This document shows positions 1 through 6,740 of a stretch of 8,325 nucleotides of DNA, piece by piece; the first letter of the stretch is position 1; each line of letters starts with the position of its first letter. A program made the translations under genes and the position numbers. The DNA is from an uncultured Acidobacteriota bacterium. GTDB taxonomy: Bacteria; Acidobacteriota; Terriglobia; Terriglobales; Acidobacteriaceae. The stretch covers positions 1-8,325 of the forward strand of contig CAILBQ010000814.1 of NCBI GenBank assembly GCA_903832475.1, given 5' to 3'. The notes beneath the pieces are model-generated. The model did no database searches and was not told where the DNA came from. It saw only the letters and a program-made list of their open reading frames with translations.

Positions 1-204
1 CGATGTCGGCGGCCACCTCGTCGCCGAGCGTCGCGGCATGCTCAGGGATTGAAAGCCTAACTTTAGTTGGGTTCAGCCCCGGCTGAAATACCCCTTCGAT
101 TCCAACTTCTGCTACATGCGCAAAGTCATGCGCGTATGGGATTCTCCAGACACTGGATCGCCACTCTGCTCCCTACGGCTGCGACCAGAACTTCTGGAGG
201 TTTT
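1..204. other. Non-coding leader upstream of the hydrolase gene
   Basis: No convincing gene is visible here. One + frame encodes about 16 residues from base 2 and stops at TGA 50-52; it could be the tail of a gene entering from the left, but it is too short to assign. Bases 72-87 form an inverted repeat, TTCAGCC-CC-GGCTGAA (7-base arms, 2-base centre; as RNA more likely 6 pairs with a 4-base loop), flanked by GGG and CCCC that could lengthen the stem. There is no T-run after it, so it is not a clear terminator. No confident promoter was found. Confidence 0.4.
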
Positions 205-1014
205 ATGCAGTCTGGATTGATACACGCTGTCATGACGTGGGCGATGACGGTCCCCGCAATCACCGCTTTCGCTCAGCCTAAACCAACAGTTGTCCTGGTT
301 CACGGTGCGTTTCAGGATGGTGAAAGTACGTGGGCGCGAGTGCGTCGTTTATTAGAAAAGCATGGGTACAAGGTCATCGTCGTAACGCTGCCCGGGCGCG
401 ACAACGATGGCGCGGATCCGAAGACGCTAACCGCTGATCTCTATCGCGACACCGTGCTCAAGGCGATCGCTGGCGAGAAGAATCCTGTCGTCCTCGTGGG
501 CCATAGCTTCGGCGGGATCACCATCTCCAATGTCGCGGAGGCTGCCCCAGAGAAGATCAAAGCTCTCGTTTACCTATCGGCCTACCTGCCGCAGGACGGC
601 CAGTCCTTGATGGACCTTGCGAAAACCGATCGCGATTCCTTCATGAGCAAACCCGACAACCTTGTTCTTGCTCCCGATTATTCAACAGCGAGTATCAATC
701 CTGAAGCGAAGGGCGACATCTTCGCCAATGATGCTAACGAGGCTGACCGTGCCGCTATCGTGCGGAGCCTCGTTCCCGAGGCCGCAGCTCCACAAGGGAT
801 GCCTGTAAAACTGACGCCCGCAAACTGGGGCCGCGTTCCGAAGTTCTACCTGGAGACGACCCAGGACCATTGCGTCAGTCCCTATCTGCAGGAACTGATG
901 ATCTCTCGCGCGACGCTGGTCAAGGTCACGAAGATCGACGCGGGTCACGCTTCGTACATCACGAAATCTGCTGACGTGGTCGCCGGCATTGAGGTTGCCG
1001 CCAAGCACGAATGA
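205..1014 (+). CDS. Alpha/beta hydrolase, esterase/hydroxynitrile-lyase-like family
   Basis: A 269-residue single-domain serine hydrolase. Seen: the early strand and oxyanion-type motif VLVHGAF (30-36), the nucleophile elbow GHSFGG with Ser101, a likely catalytic Asp221 in the strand-loop TTQDH, and His248 in DAGHAS. The order and spacing match the plant-type methylesterase/hydroxynitrile lyase branch of the alpha/beta hydrolases, whose bacterial members are mostly uncharacterised esterases. I chose ATG 205 because GGAGG sits 4 bases upstream; the frame stays open back to TTG 67 and ATG 136, but neither has a ribosome site. The N-terminus is hydrophobic and ends in AFA-Q (residues 21-24), which could be a signal peptide, although the usual positive charges are missing, so export is uncertain. 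It lies 78 bases before the fusion oxidoreductase in the same direction. Substrate unknown; ester or lactone hydrolysis is inferred. Confidence 0.88.
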   Translation: MQSGLIHAVMTWAMTVPAITAFAQPKPTVVLVHGAFQDGESTWARVRRLLEKHGYKVIVVTLPGRDNDGADPKTLTADLYRDTVLKAIAGEKNPVVLVGHSFGGITISNVAEAAPEKIKALVYLSAYLPQDGQSLMDLAKTDRDSFMSKPDNLVLAPDYSTASINPEAKGDIFANDANEADRAAIVRSLVPEAAAPQGMPVKLTPANWGRVPKFYLETTQDHCVSPYLQELMISRATLVKVTKIDAGHASYITKSADVVAGIEVAAKHE

Positions 1015-1092
1015 CACAAGAACGCCGAGGCCAGAGTGCTTTCGCACGATAAGTCTTTTCGCAAATGGTTCTTCAAGTGAGGGGGATTGAAG

Positions 1093-2769
1093 ATGCAAGA
1101 CCTTACATCAAGTCCAGCACAGTTGCTTCGCTATGGCTCCGTAGTACGTCTCACCCAGTATGTCCCGAAACCGGAAAGCCATGGTTCGGTCGACCAATTC
1201 GTCGCCTCCTGGAAAGAGGAGTTTGGCGGAACACTACCGAGCGGTGTTGTCTATCGCGAACTCTGCCGTCAGGTTCCTGAATGGAGCCAATTGGCGAAGA
1301 AGGAGATCGACAATCCTGTTGACGCCGCTCTGATCGAATACCTGGTGGCTGAGCCTGGGGTCGAGATATCGGATATCCATGCTCTGCCCTCCTCGCAGGC
1401 CGATGCCTGGTCGATTGTTCAGGACCTGCACAGCGTAGCTTTCAGGTTTGCGCAGGACGAGGCCTCAAGAACTCCAGGTGCGTTGATGTTCAACCTCTTT
1501 GAGATAGATGGTCCGCCGGGGATGGAGCAGGGCTTCCTGATGGCGTGGCCGCCACGAGGCGAGTTCAAGATGAAGGAACCGGCGACGATCTCCACCGTAC
1601 TTCATCAGCGGATGATGCCGGACGCCACCGTCAAGGCGTTCAACCGGGCTGAGGTAGTGAGCGCAGAACTGTACGCCGACGGGATCGACCGATTTGCCGT
1701 GGCTTTTCCGCGAGCGGATCGCAAACTCGGGACCTCAGAAGTTGCAGGGGCTAAACCTCCGATTCGAAGCCATCTTGGCCTCTTTGAATTTGTTGCAGCT
1801 AAGGAAGCGCCGGTTCCACATTCCGGCAGAACGATGAAAGCGGTCGTTGCACGGCAATTTGGGCCACCCTCGGTGCTGAGGGTGGAGAAAATTCCCTTGC
1901 CGTCTCCAGGGCCAGGACAAGTACGCGTCAAGGTCAACGCATCGTCGATCAATCCACTCGATGTCAAGATGCGTTCCGGAGAGGTTCGCCACATATATCC
2001 GCGCTGGTTTCCTGATGTCTACGGCTATTCCGCATCTGGAGTGATTGATGCGGTCGGTAGCGGCGTAACTTCAAGATCAATCGGCGAGCAGGTCTATGGG
2101 ATCAACAACCCGATCATGCGGCACGGTTACGCAGAATATCTCTGTGGGCCTGCAATCAACTTCTATCCAAAACCCGCGGCGATGGACTTTGCAACAGCAG
2201 CGGCAGCACCTTCCATTTTTGCTACCGCGTACGGAGGTCTCTTCCTGCGCTACCAGCTCAAAGCCGGCGAGACAGTTCTGATTCACGGTGGCTCGGGCGT
2301 GATCGGCAGCTGCGCTGTTCAACTGGCAAAGCAGGCTGGCGCCCGGGTGATCGCGACCGCCTCTACTCCCAACGTGGAGCGCGTAGGCAAACTCGGGGCA
2401 GATCTAGTTGTCGACTACAAGACTCAACGGTTCGAGGATTTTGCGAAGGGAGTCGATCTTGTTCTTGACACCGTGGGAGGTGAGACTCGCGAACGTTCAT
2501 GGAGTCTGATTCGCAAAGGAGGCGCACTGGCGTCTTTGTTGCCGCCGCCACCTGATCCGGAGAAAGCACAAGCACTGGGGATTCAGGCATTCATGGTGCA
2601 TGGCCATCCCAACATCGTTGAGATCATGCCCGAAATGACCCGTCGGCTGGAAGCCGGCGAGCTTGAATTCCCTGAGATTGCGCAAACGTACCCGCTGGAG
2701 CAGGCAGCATTGGCTCATGAAGACTTCGAGCGGTCCCCACCCAGAGGTCGGCTGGTCCTGGTCTGCTAA
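1093..2769 (+). CDS. Fusion: ABM-like N-terminal region plus zinc-free MDR (quinone oxidoreductase-type)
   Basis: A 558-residue protein made of two parts. Residues about 248-558 are a complete medium-chain dehydrogenase/reductase. It starts MKAVVARQFG, has the GroES-like fold with ASSINPLDVKMRSG (283-296), then the NAD(P)H-binding turn HGGSGVIGS (398-406) and VQLAKQAGA, and ends GRLVLVC. No zinc-ligand cysteines are seen, which fits the quinone oxidoreductase/enoyl reductase branch. Residues about 130-235 resemble an antibiotic-biosynthesis-monooxygenase (dimeric alpha/beta barrel) domain: a strand, a helix with GFLMAW, then TISTVLHQ and a closing HLGLFEFV. Residues 1-130 may be a second, weaker copy of that fold. 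ATG 1093 is preferred over TTG 1087 because GAGGGGG lies 7 bases upstream. The internal ATG 1834, at the start of the MDR part, has no good ribosome site, so a true fusion is likely. Predicted cytoplasmic; substrate unknown. Confidence 0.85.
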   Translation: MQDLTSSPAQLLRYGSVVRLTQYVPKPESHGSVDQFVASWKEEFGGTLPSGVVYRELCRQVPEWSQLAKKEIDNPVDAALIEYLVAEPGVEISDIHALPSSQADAWSIVQDLHSVAFRFAQDEASRTPGALMFNLFEIDGPPGMEQGFLMAWPPRGEFKMKEPATISTVLHQRMMPDATVKAFNRAEVVSAELYADGIDRFAVAFPRADRKLGTSEVAGAKPPIRSHLGLFEFVAAKEAPVPHSGRTMKAVVARQFGPPSVLRVEKIPLPSPGPGQVRVKVNASSINPLDVKMRSGEVRHIYPRWFPDVYGYSASGVIDAVGSGVTSRSIGEQVYGINNPIMRHGYAEYLCGPAINFYPKPAAMDFATAAAAPSIFATAYGGLFLRYQLKAGETVLIHGGSGVIGSCAVQLAKQAGARVIATASTPNVERVGKLGADLVVDYKTQRFEDFAKGVDLVLDTVGGETRERSWSLIRKGGALASLLPPPPDPEKAQALGIQAFMVHGHPNIVEIMPEMTRRLEAGELEFPEIAQTYPLEQAALAHEDFERSPPRGRLVLVC

Positions 2770-2839
2770 ACCTCAACAGGTGAAGGTGGGCTGCTTCATA
2801 ACCGGATGCTGCCTTTAGCTGCAAGCACACAAAAGGGGA

Positions 2840-4417
2840 ATGATGAAAATCCTGATCGTCACCACAAGCAACGACAAATTCGGTCCTGAGGGACATCCGA
2901 CCGGCGTCTGGTTCGAGGAATTCGCCGACCCATACATGACATTCCTCGGAGGAGGTGTCGAGATGGTCGTGGCCAGTCCCAAGGGCGGGCAGATGCCCAT
3001 CGATCCACGAACCTTCCCTAACGAGCAGCAGAGGATCGAGTGGGCTCCTGCGATCGCAGCTGCCGAAAACACGTTGCTTTTGGCTGACGTTCGCTCGGAA
3101 AACTTCGACGCTCTCTTCTTGCCTGGTGGCCACGGTCCGATGTTCGATCTACCGGATGACGAGACGCTTCACGCTCTCGTACGAAACTTCCATGAAGCGG
3201 GCAAGATCATTTCGGCCGTCTGTCATGGGCCCGCCGGCATCGTGAATGTTCGCAACAAAGAGGGTGAATACCTGGTCAAGGGCGTGACGCTCACCTCGTA
3301 CACCTATCCAGAAGAAGTTGCCGCGAAGCTCGATACCAAGGTCCCCTTTATCCTCGAAGACAAGCTCAAGGAACATGGCGCCAACTTCATCGAGCGCGAA
3401 GATCGCGCCGATCATGTAGAACGAGACGGCCTCTTTATAACCGGTCAAAATCCGTGGTCGAGCCAATCGATTGCGAAAGCGGTCATGGCGACGTTGCAAA
3501 AGCAGTTTCCTCCGATGCTGAATGTGGTCGCTACCGAGAAGCATGAAACGCAGATCATCGCTGAATTGCGAGCTCCGTCGTTTATTGAAAACCTAAGCGT
3601 GTCCAAGAGTGGGAAGCTCGCTGTTACCTCGCTCGAAGAAGGAGCGATCTACTGCGTTCCATTCGACGACAAGCCTTATGCCTTTGCGAAACTGCCAACT
3701 GCAGCGGGTCTCGTCTGGCTCGATGAGCACACGTTGTTGGCCGCTTCGACACAGGGCGACGAATCAGGCCTCTATCGAATCCGAGAACATGAAGAGCCGG
3801 ATTGCGCGGTGCATATCCCCGCTGCGAAGCTGTTGAACGGTATCACCCATCTAAGCGGTTCAAAGTATCTGGTCGCCGACTCCTACCAGGGATGCATCTG
3901 GTTTGCGGATATCGCCACTGGTCTATCGGGAGTTTGGTTGCAACATGCTTACCTCGCGCACGCGTCTGATCCGTTCCATCCCGTCCCGCAGTTTCCAGGC
4001 GTGAACGGACTTAAGCGCTATGGCGACACACTTTTTGTGTCCAGCACAGAACAGCAGAAATTGATTCGCGTCCCTATTCGTTCCGACCTTAGTGCGGGCG
4101 AACCTACAGTCTTCTCTACTCTGATCAACGTCGACGACTTTGCTTTCGACACCGAAGGTAATCTCTACGCCGCCACACACATTTACAACAGTGTCGTTCG
4201 CATCAGCCCTGACCGGCGCATCACGATCATCGCCGCCCTTGAAGACGGAATGGCCGGCAGTACCGCTGTAGCCTTTGGCCGCGGTCCGGCTCATGCCTAT
4301 AGCCTATTCGTCACGGCCAACGGCGGAATGAGTTCGCCGCCGGCAGGTGGAATTCAGCCGGGCCGCATTGTCCAAATCACCACCGACAAGGTTGGCTACT
4401 TTCCGGAGGAACTCTAA
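2840..4417 (+). CDS. Fusion: DJ-1/PfpI domain plus SMP-30/gluconolactonase-like beta-propeller
   Basis: A 525-residue two-domain protein. Residues 1-224 form a DJ-1/PfpI domain of the Hsp31/class I glutamine-amidotransferase-like type: KILIVTTS at the start, the WFEE acid around Glu26-Glu27, PGGHGPMFDL (95-104), and the nucleophile elbow AVCHGP with Cys128-His129. Relatives are glyoxalases, chaperones or deglycase-like enzymes. Residues about 227-525 are propeller-like, with repeated units such as SVSKSGKLAVTS, KYLVADSYQGCIW, DTLFVSS and TEGNLYAATH. Candidate metal ligands by SMP-30 analogy are Glu250, Asn389 in PGVNG, and Asp432/Asp433. ATG 2840 and ATG 2843 are both possible; AAGGGGA just upstream spaces slightly better for 2843. 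ATG 3515, at the domain junction, lacks a ribosome site. The gene follows the MDR fusion by 70 bases, and its stop overlaps the next start. A role in carbonyl plus lactone handling is inferred. Confidence 0.87.
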   Translation: MMKILIVTTSNDKFGPEGHPTGVWFEEFADPYMTFLGGGVEMVVASPKGGQMPIDPRTFPNEQQRIEWAPAIAAAENTLLLADVRSENFDALFLPGGHGPMFDLPDDETLHALVRNFHEAGKIISAVCHGPAGIVNVRNKEGEYLVKGVTLTSYTYPEEVAAKLDTKVPFILEDKLKEHGANFIEREDRADHVERDGLFITGQNPWSSQSIAKAVMATLQKQFPPMLNVVATEKHETQIIAELRAPSFIENLSVSKSGKLAVTSLEEGAIYCVPFDDKPYAFAKLPTAAGLVWLDEHTLLAASTQGDESGLYRIREHEEPDCAVHIPAAKLLNGITHLSGSKYLVADSYQGCIWFADIATGLSGVWLQHAYLAHASDPFHPVPQFPGVNGLKRYGDTLFVSSTEQQKLIRVPIRSDLSAGEPTVFSTLINVDDFAFDTEGNLYAATHIYNSVVRISPDRRITIIAALEDGMAGSTAVAFGRGPAHAYSLFVTANGGMSSPPAGGIQPGRIVQITTDKVGYFPEEL

Positions 4418-4419
4418 TG
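4404..4419 (+). promoter_or_regulatory. Ribosome site and TAATG stop/start overlap (translational coupling)
   Basis: The stop TAA (4415-4417) of the DJ-1/propeller gene shares a base with ATG 4417-4419 of the YciI-like gene. A GGAGGA ribosome site lies inside the end of the upstream gene. This arrangement implies the two proteins are made together from one mRNA. Confidence 0.75.
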
Positions 4420-4755
4420 CTTCTGACAATCCTCTGCACCTTTCGCCCTGGAGCATACGAGAACGCGAAACAGCTCCGCTTGGAGCACTATGCATTTTTA
4501 CGAGAGATGAAACAAACCATTGTGGAAGGCGGACCGCTGTTTGGACCGGATGGATCTCCGACGGGGATGCTCATGGTCGTTGAGAGCGAGAGCATTGAGG
4601 CGGCCGGAGACTTCATTGCAAGCGAACCCTACAACGCGAACGGCTTCTTCGAGACTGTAGCGATCCGCCGCTGGTCGCACGTCATCCCGGAGCCTCATCC
4701 CGGTTACATCGATGAAGAGTACGACAAGGAACGAGCGTCGAGGGCTCATCCGTAG
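4417..4755 (+). CDS. YciI-like small protein
   Basis: A 112-residue protein of the YciI/YCII-related family, a ferredoxin-like dimeric alpha/beta barrel fold. Seen: an N-terminal strand (LLTILCTFRPG), a helix carrying His24 in EHYAFL, the middle GGPLFGPDGSPTGMLMVVES (a strand pair in the family), a helix, then ASEPYNANGFFETVAIRRW, equivalent to the family motif DPY-x-AG-x-I-x-PW with Glu70 in place of the usual Asp. His and the acidic residue are the proposed active-site pair in this family, but no general reaction is established; some relatives are dehydrochlorinases or muconolactone isomerase-like. The C-terminal 20 residues are charged and look like a tail. It is translationally coupled to the DJ-1/propeller gene, so it probably acts on the same compound. 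Cytoplasmic. Confidence 0.8.
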   Translation: MLLTILCTFRPGAYENAKQLRLEHYAFLREMKQTIVEGGPLFGPDGSPTGMLMVVESESIEAAGDFIASEPYNANGFFETVAIRRWSHVIPEPHPGYIDEEYDKERASRAHP

Positions 4756-5013
4756 GAGAGAGTTTCATGCAGATCTAAACCTCTTCATGAGACAGCATGA
4801 GCGATGCGGCCGGCGTCGTCCGCGCCAAGTCAACGAAAGTCCTCCTGGTTGCCGCCGGTCGGTTGCTAGAACCCTCAACACTAAAGTGGGTTTCTGGGCG
4901 TCAGAAGGCGGCAAGCTGAAACTGGTCGCTTACACCGATCCTCGTCACGAGAGCGGTACACCGGAAGTTTCATTCACGGGCTCCTGAGGCCATCCTTTGC
5001 GCGAGAGATACAG
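4756..5013 (+). pseudogene. Intergenic stretch with a possible gene relic
   Basis: Between the YciI-like and flavoprotein genes lie 258 bases. A very good ribosome site (AGGAGAG, 4754-4760) is followed at the right distance by ATG 4767, but this frame stops after three codons (ATG CAG ATC TAA). The same frame reopens at ATG 4797 for 40 codons, to TGA 4917-4919. A different frame is open to TGA 4985-4987, and its last 35 residues (TKVGFWASEGG ... VSFTGS) look protein-like. A start with a strong ribosome site, early stops and protein-like segments in two frames fit a decayed small gene. I recognise no family. A leader peptide or simple non-coding DNA remain possible. Confidence 0.3.
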
Positions 5014-6285
5014 ATGCAGAATTCTTTGATGCAAAAACCAGAAACGATTCGCGTCTTCGGGACCGCAGGGTCTGCAACCGCGTATGCGATTCGGGACTTC
5101 CTCCATCGCAGCTTGCTTCCCTTTGAATGGATCGAGGTCAGAAGCGCTGGAGAGATCTACACCGTCCATCACCTCGATTGTCCACGTCATCTGCGGCTGC
5201 CAATTTGCATTTTTGCTGATGGCACTTGTCTGGAGAACCCAACCCTCGCAGAAATACTGGACCACATTGGTTGGCTGGTCCAACCAACTCAGCGTATGTA
5301 TGACCTGGCTATCTACGGCGGTGGCCCCGCTGGCTTGAGTGCCGCTGTTTACGGGGCTTCAGAAGGCCTGAAGACGGTGCTGATCGAACGATACGCAGTA
5401 GGCGGACAGGCTGGCTCAAGTTCGCGAATTGAAAACTATCTCGGATTCCCGAAAGGCATCAGCGGCGCCGACCTGGCTGAGAAAGCTCGGGAACAGGCGT
5501 GCAAATTTGGTGCGGAAATCCTGATGACGAGAGAAGGCGTGGGGGCCGAGTTTCCAGACAATCATGGAGTCGGCATCCTGTCGGATGGCACCCGCATTGC
5601 AGCCCGTGCCGCCATATGTGCAACGGGCGTCCACTATCGGCGCCTTGGCATCGAGGGAGAGGAACGCCTGATTGGAGCCGGCGTTTATTACGGTGCCGGG
5701 TCCAGCGAAGCTACTCTATGCCAAGGCGAAGAGGTGATCGTTGTCGGAGGCGGCAACTCGGCTGGTCAGGCTGCAATGCACTTTGCCCGTTACGCATGCA
5801 AAGTCTTGATGGTGATCCGAGGCTCAGGACTGAAAGAAACACTGTCGGACTACCTCCTGCAGCGCATCACAAATGCGGCGAACATCGAGGTACTGACGCA
5901 AACTGTTATCTCAGGGGTGGAGGGTGAATCGACCTTGCGGGAAGTGACGTTAAAGAATCTGGCCAGCCGTGACATCCGCCTTGTGCCCACCCGATGGCTC
6001 TTCATTTGCATTGGGGGCGAACCGCAGACCGAGTGGGCATCGAGCGTAGGCATCCTTCGAGATGAGGCCGGGTATATCCTTACCGGCCCTGACCTTGAAT
6101 TCGCAAAGCAGAATTTTGCGTGGCCGTTACACCGGGCTCCCTACTACCTCGAAAGCAGTGTTCCGGGTCTCTTCGCCGCCGGCGACGTGCGGCATGGCTC
6201 GGTTAAGCGGTGTGCGTCCGCCGTAGGCGAAGGCGCAATGGCAGTAGCCTTTGTACACAAGCACCTTGCCCAGGTACCTTCGTGA
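5014..6285 (+). CDS. Thioredoxin-reductase-like FAD oxidoreductase with glutaredoxin-like N-domain, no CxxC
   Basis: A 423-residue flavoprotein. Residues 10-88 resemble a glutaredoxin/thioredoxin fold (TIRVFGTAGS, RDFLHRSLLPFEW, a cis-Pro-type LPICIFADG, then a helix) but lack the N-terminal CxxC. Residues 95-423 are thioredoxin-reductase-like: FAD site IYGGGPAGLSAA (100-111), GGQAGSSSRIENYLGFP, ATG at 203-205, NAD(P)H site VVGGGNSAGQAA (243-254), and the second FAD motif GLFAAGDVRHG (386-396). Where classical reductases have the redox pair CATC, this protein has YGAGSSEATLC (226-236), so only Cys236 remains. This matches the non-classical branch often found fused to response regulators or cyclic-nucleotide domains; here the extra signalling domain is absent. 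It probably moves electrons from NAD(P)H to an unknown acceptor. The ribosome site (GAGAGA) is weak; ATG 5029 is an alternative start. It is separated from the coupled genes by 258 bases. Confidence 0.88.
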   Translation: MQNSLMQKPETIRVFGTAGSATAYAIRDFLHRSLLPFEWIEVRSAGEIYTVHHLDCPRHLRLPICIFADGTCLENPTLAEILDHIGWLVQPTQRMYDLAIYGGGPAGLSAAVYGASEGLKTVLIERYAVGGQAGSSSRIENYLGFPKGISGADLAEKAREQACKFGAEILMTREGVGAEFPDNHGVGILSDGTRIAARAAICATGVHYRRLGIEGEERLIGAGVYYGAGSSEATLCQGEEVIVVGGGNSAGQAAMHFARYACKVLMVIRGSGLKETLSDYLLQRITNAANIEVLTQTVISGVEGESTLREVTLKNLASRDIRLVPTRWLFICIGGEPQTEWASSVGILRDEAGYILTGPDLEFAKQNFAWPLHRAPYYLESSVPGLFAAGDVRHGSVKRCASAVGEGAMAVAFVHKHLAQVPS

Positions 6286-6316
6286 AGGTTTGGGCAGGAC
6301 CTTGCATGACTTGCTG

Positions 6317-6338
6317 CGAGGCGTTGAAAAGCGCCTTG
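6317..6338 (+). terminator. Weak hairpin after the flavoprotein gene
   Basis: CGAGGCG (6317-6323) pairs with CGCCTTG (6332-6338), with one G-T pair and an 8-base loop, 31 bases after the stop. There is no T-run behind it, so intrinsic termination is doubtful; it may be only a stabilising stem. Confidence 0.25.
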
Positions 6339-6380
6339 GGGAATGATCCGTTTAGATTTCTGTAAGGTGCTGATTCTAAG

Positions 6381-6453
6381 TGGTGGCCAGAGACGGGATC
6401 GAACCGCCGACGCCGGCCTTTTCAGGGCTGCCTTCCAAGTACGCTAAGCGGTT
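6381..6453 (-). tRNA. Degenerate tRNA-Phe(GAA)-like sequence: pseudo-tRNA or integration scar
   Basis: Read on the - strand, the 3' half is a good tRNA: anticodon loop CTGAAAA (anticodon GAA, Phe) in a mostly paired stem, a short variable loop, T-stem GGCGG/CCGTC around TTCGATC, 3' acceptor strand TCTGGCC, then A and an encoded CCA (6381-6383). The 5' half is damaged. The expected acceptor partner GGCCAGA is replaced by AACCGCT, with only the middle three positions still pairable, and the D-arm (TAGCGTACTTGGAAGGC) resembles a normal D-arm but has lost its stem. I read it as non-functional: either a decayed tRNA-Phe copy or the 3' tRNA half left by an integrating element. Confidence 0.6.
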
Positions 6454-6500
6454 TAGGATCAATGGAAGTTGTTGAAGGGATGAGCTTTACGAGAAATCGC

Positions 6501-6561
6501 TTTGGGCTGGAATGGGACCATTTGGGCTCATTTCGCTTCTTATGTGTACGCTATTTGTACG
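6501..6561 (+). repeat. Short direct repeats beside the tRNA-like sequence
   Basis: TTTGGGCT at 6501-6508 and 6521-6528 lie exactly 20 bases apart; TGGGACCATTT (6513-6523) and TGGGCTCATTT (6523-6533) are related; TGTACG at 6545 and 6556 lie 11 bases apart. Helical-turn spacing beside a tRNA 3' end is what arm-type sites of tyrosine recombinases look like. No integrase gene is in the window, so this reading is tentative. Confidence 0.3.
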
Positions 6562-6687
6562 TCGACTGAGGATTTAAGGGGGTGTGCCGTAGTTCTGGAT
6601 CAAGGCGAGATCCCCGCGGAATTCGGTGATGATGGGGTGCCGGGATTGGGGGACAAGTTTCCAACGGCTCCGGTTTGGCCTGATCCG

Positions 6688-6740
6688 TAATCCGAATCGG
6701 ACGGGCTTTGGATCCGGATTAGACGATACAATAATCCGAG
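6688..6740 (+). promoter_or_regulatory. Promoter with three TAATCCG motifs; probably leaderless start
   Basis: A TACAAT -10 box (6727-6732) ends 8 bases before ATG 6741, so transcription would begin at or within a few bases of the start codon; no Shine-Dalgarno sequence is visible. The -35 region is poor. TAATCCGA occurs at 6688-6695 and 6732-6739, and the inverted copy CGGATTA lies at 6715-6721. The last two form a 7-base inverted repeat with the -10 box between them. TCCGA-A-TCGGA (6691-6701) is also palindromic. This placement suits a repressor operator, perhaps autoregulatory. Confidence 0.45.

Larger units (their letters stand above)
6286..6740. other. Gene-free boundary with tRNA-like sequence and short repeats
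   Basis: These 455 bases hold no gene I can support. The left 95 bases carry a weak hairpin. Next comes the degenerate tRNA-Phe-like sequence (6381-6453, - strand). To its right TTTGGGCT occurs twice, at 6501-6508 and 6521-6528; TGTACG occurs at 6545-6550 and 6556-6561; and GTACGCTA occurs at 6439-6446 and 6546-6553. The last 55 bases hold the TAATCCG motifs and a -10 box for the ATPase gene. The whole stretch reads as a junction between a metabolic locus and accessory DNA. Confidence 0.5.

Noticed and set aside
2..52. C-terminal tail of a gene entering from the left
   Set aside because: Only 16 codons before the stop and no recognisable motif.
67..204. N-terminal extension of the hydrolase from TTG 67 or ATG 136
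   Set aside because: No ribosome site before either start, the residues are unlike the family, and ATG 205 has GGAGG at the right distance.
1015..1092. Terminator after the hydrolase gene
   Set aside because: Only a 4-base stem (GTGC/GCAC) with no T-run; the genes more likely share a transcript.
682..1098. 138-codon open frame on the - strand
   Set aside because: Antisense to the hydrolase's catalytic region, with no recognisable domain or start signal.
2624..3133. 169-codon open frame on the - strand
   Set aside because: It overlaps the MDR end and the DJ-1 domain, both with clear motifs on the + strand; antisense shadow.
6502..6690. 62-codon open frame on the + strand between the tRNA scar and the ATPase
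   Set aside because: No ribosome site, low-complexity-looking composition, and it covers the repeats and the first operator-like motif.
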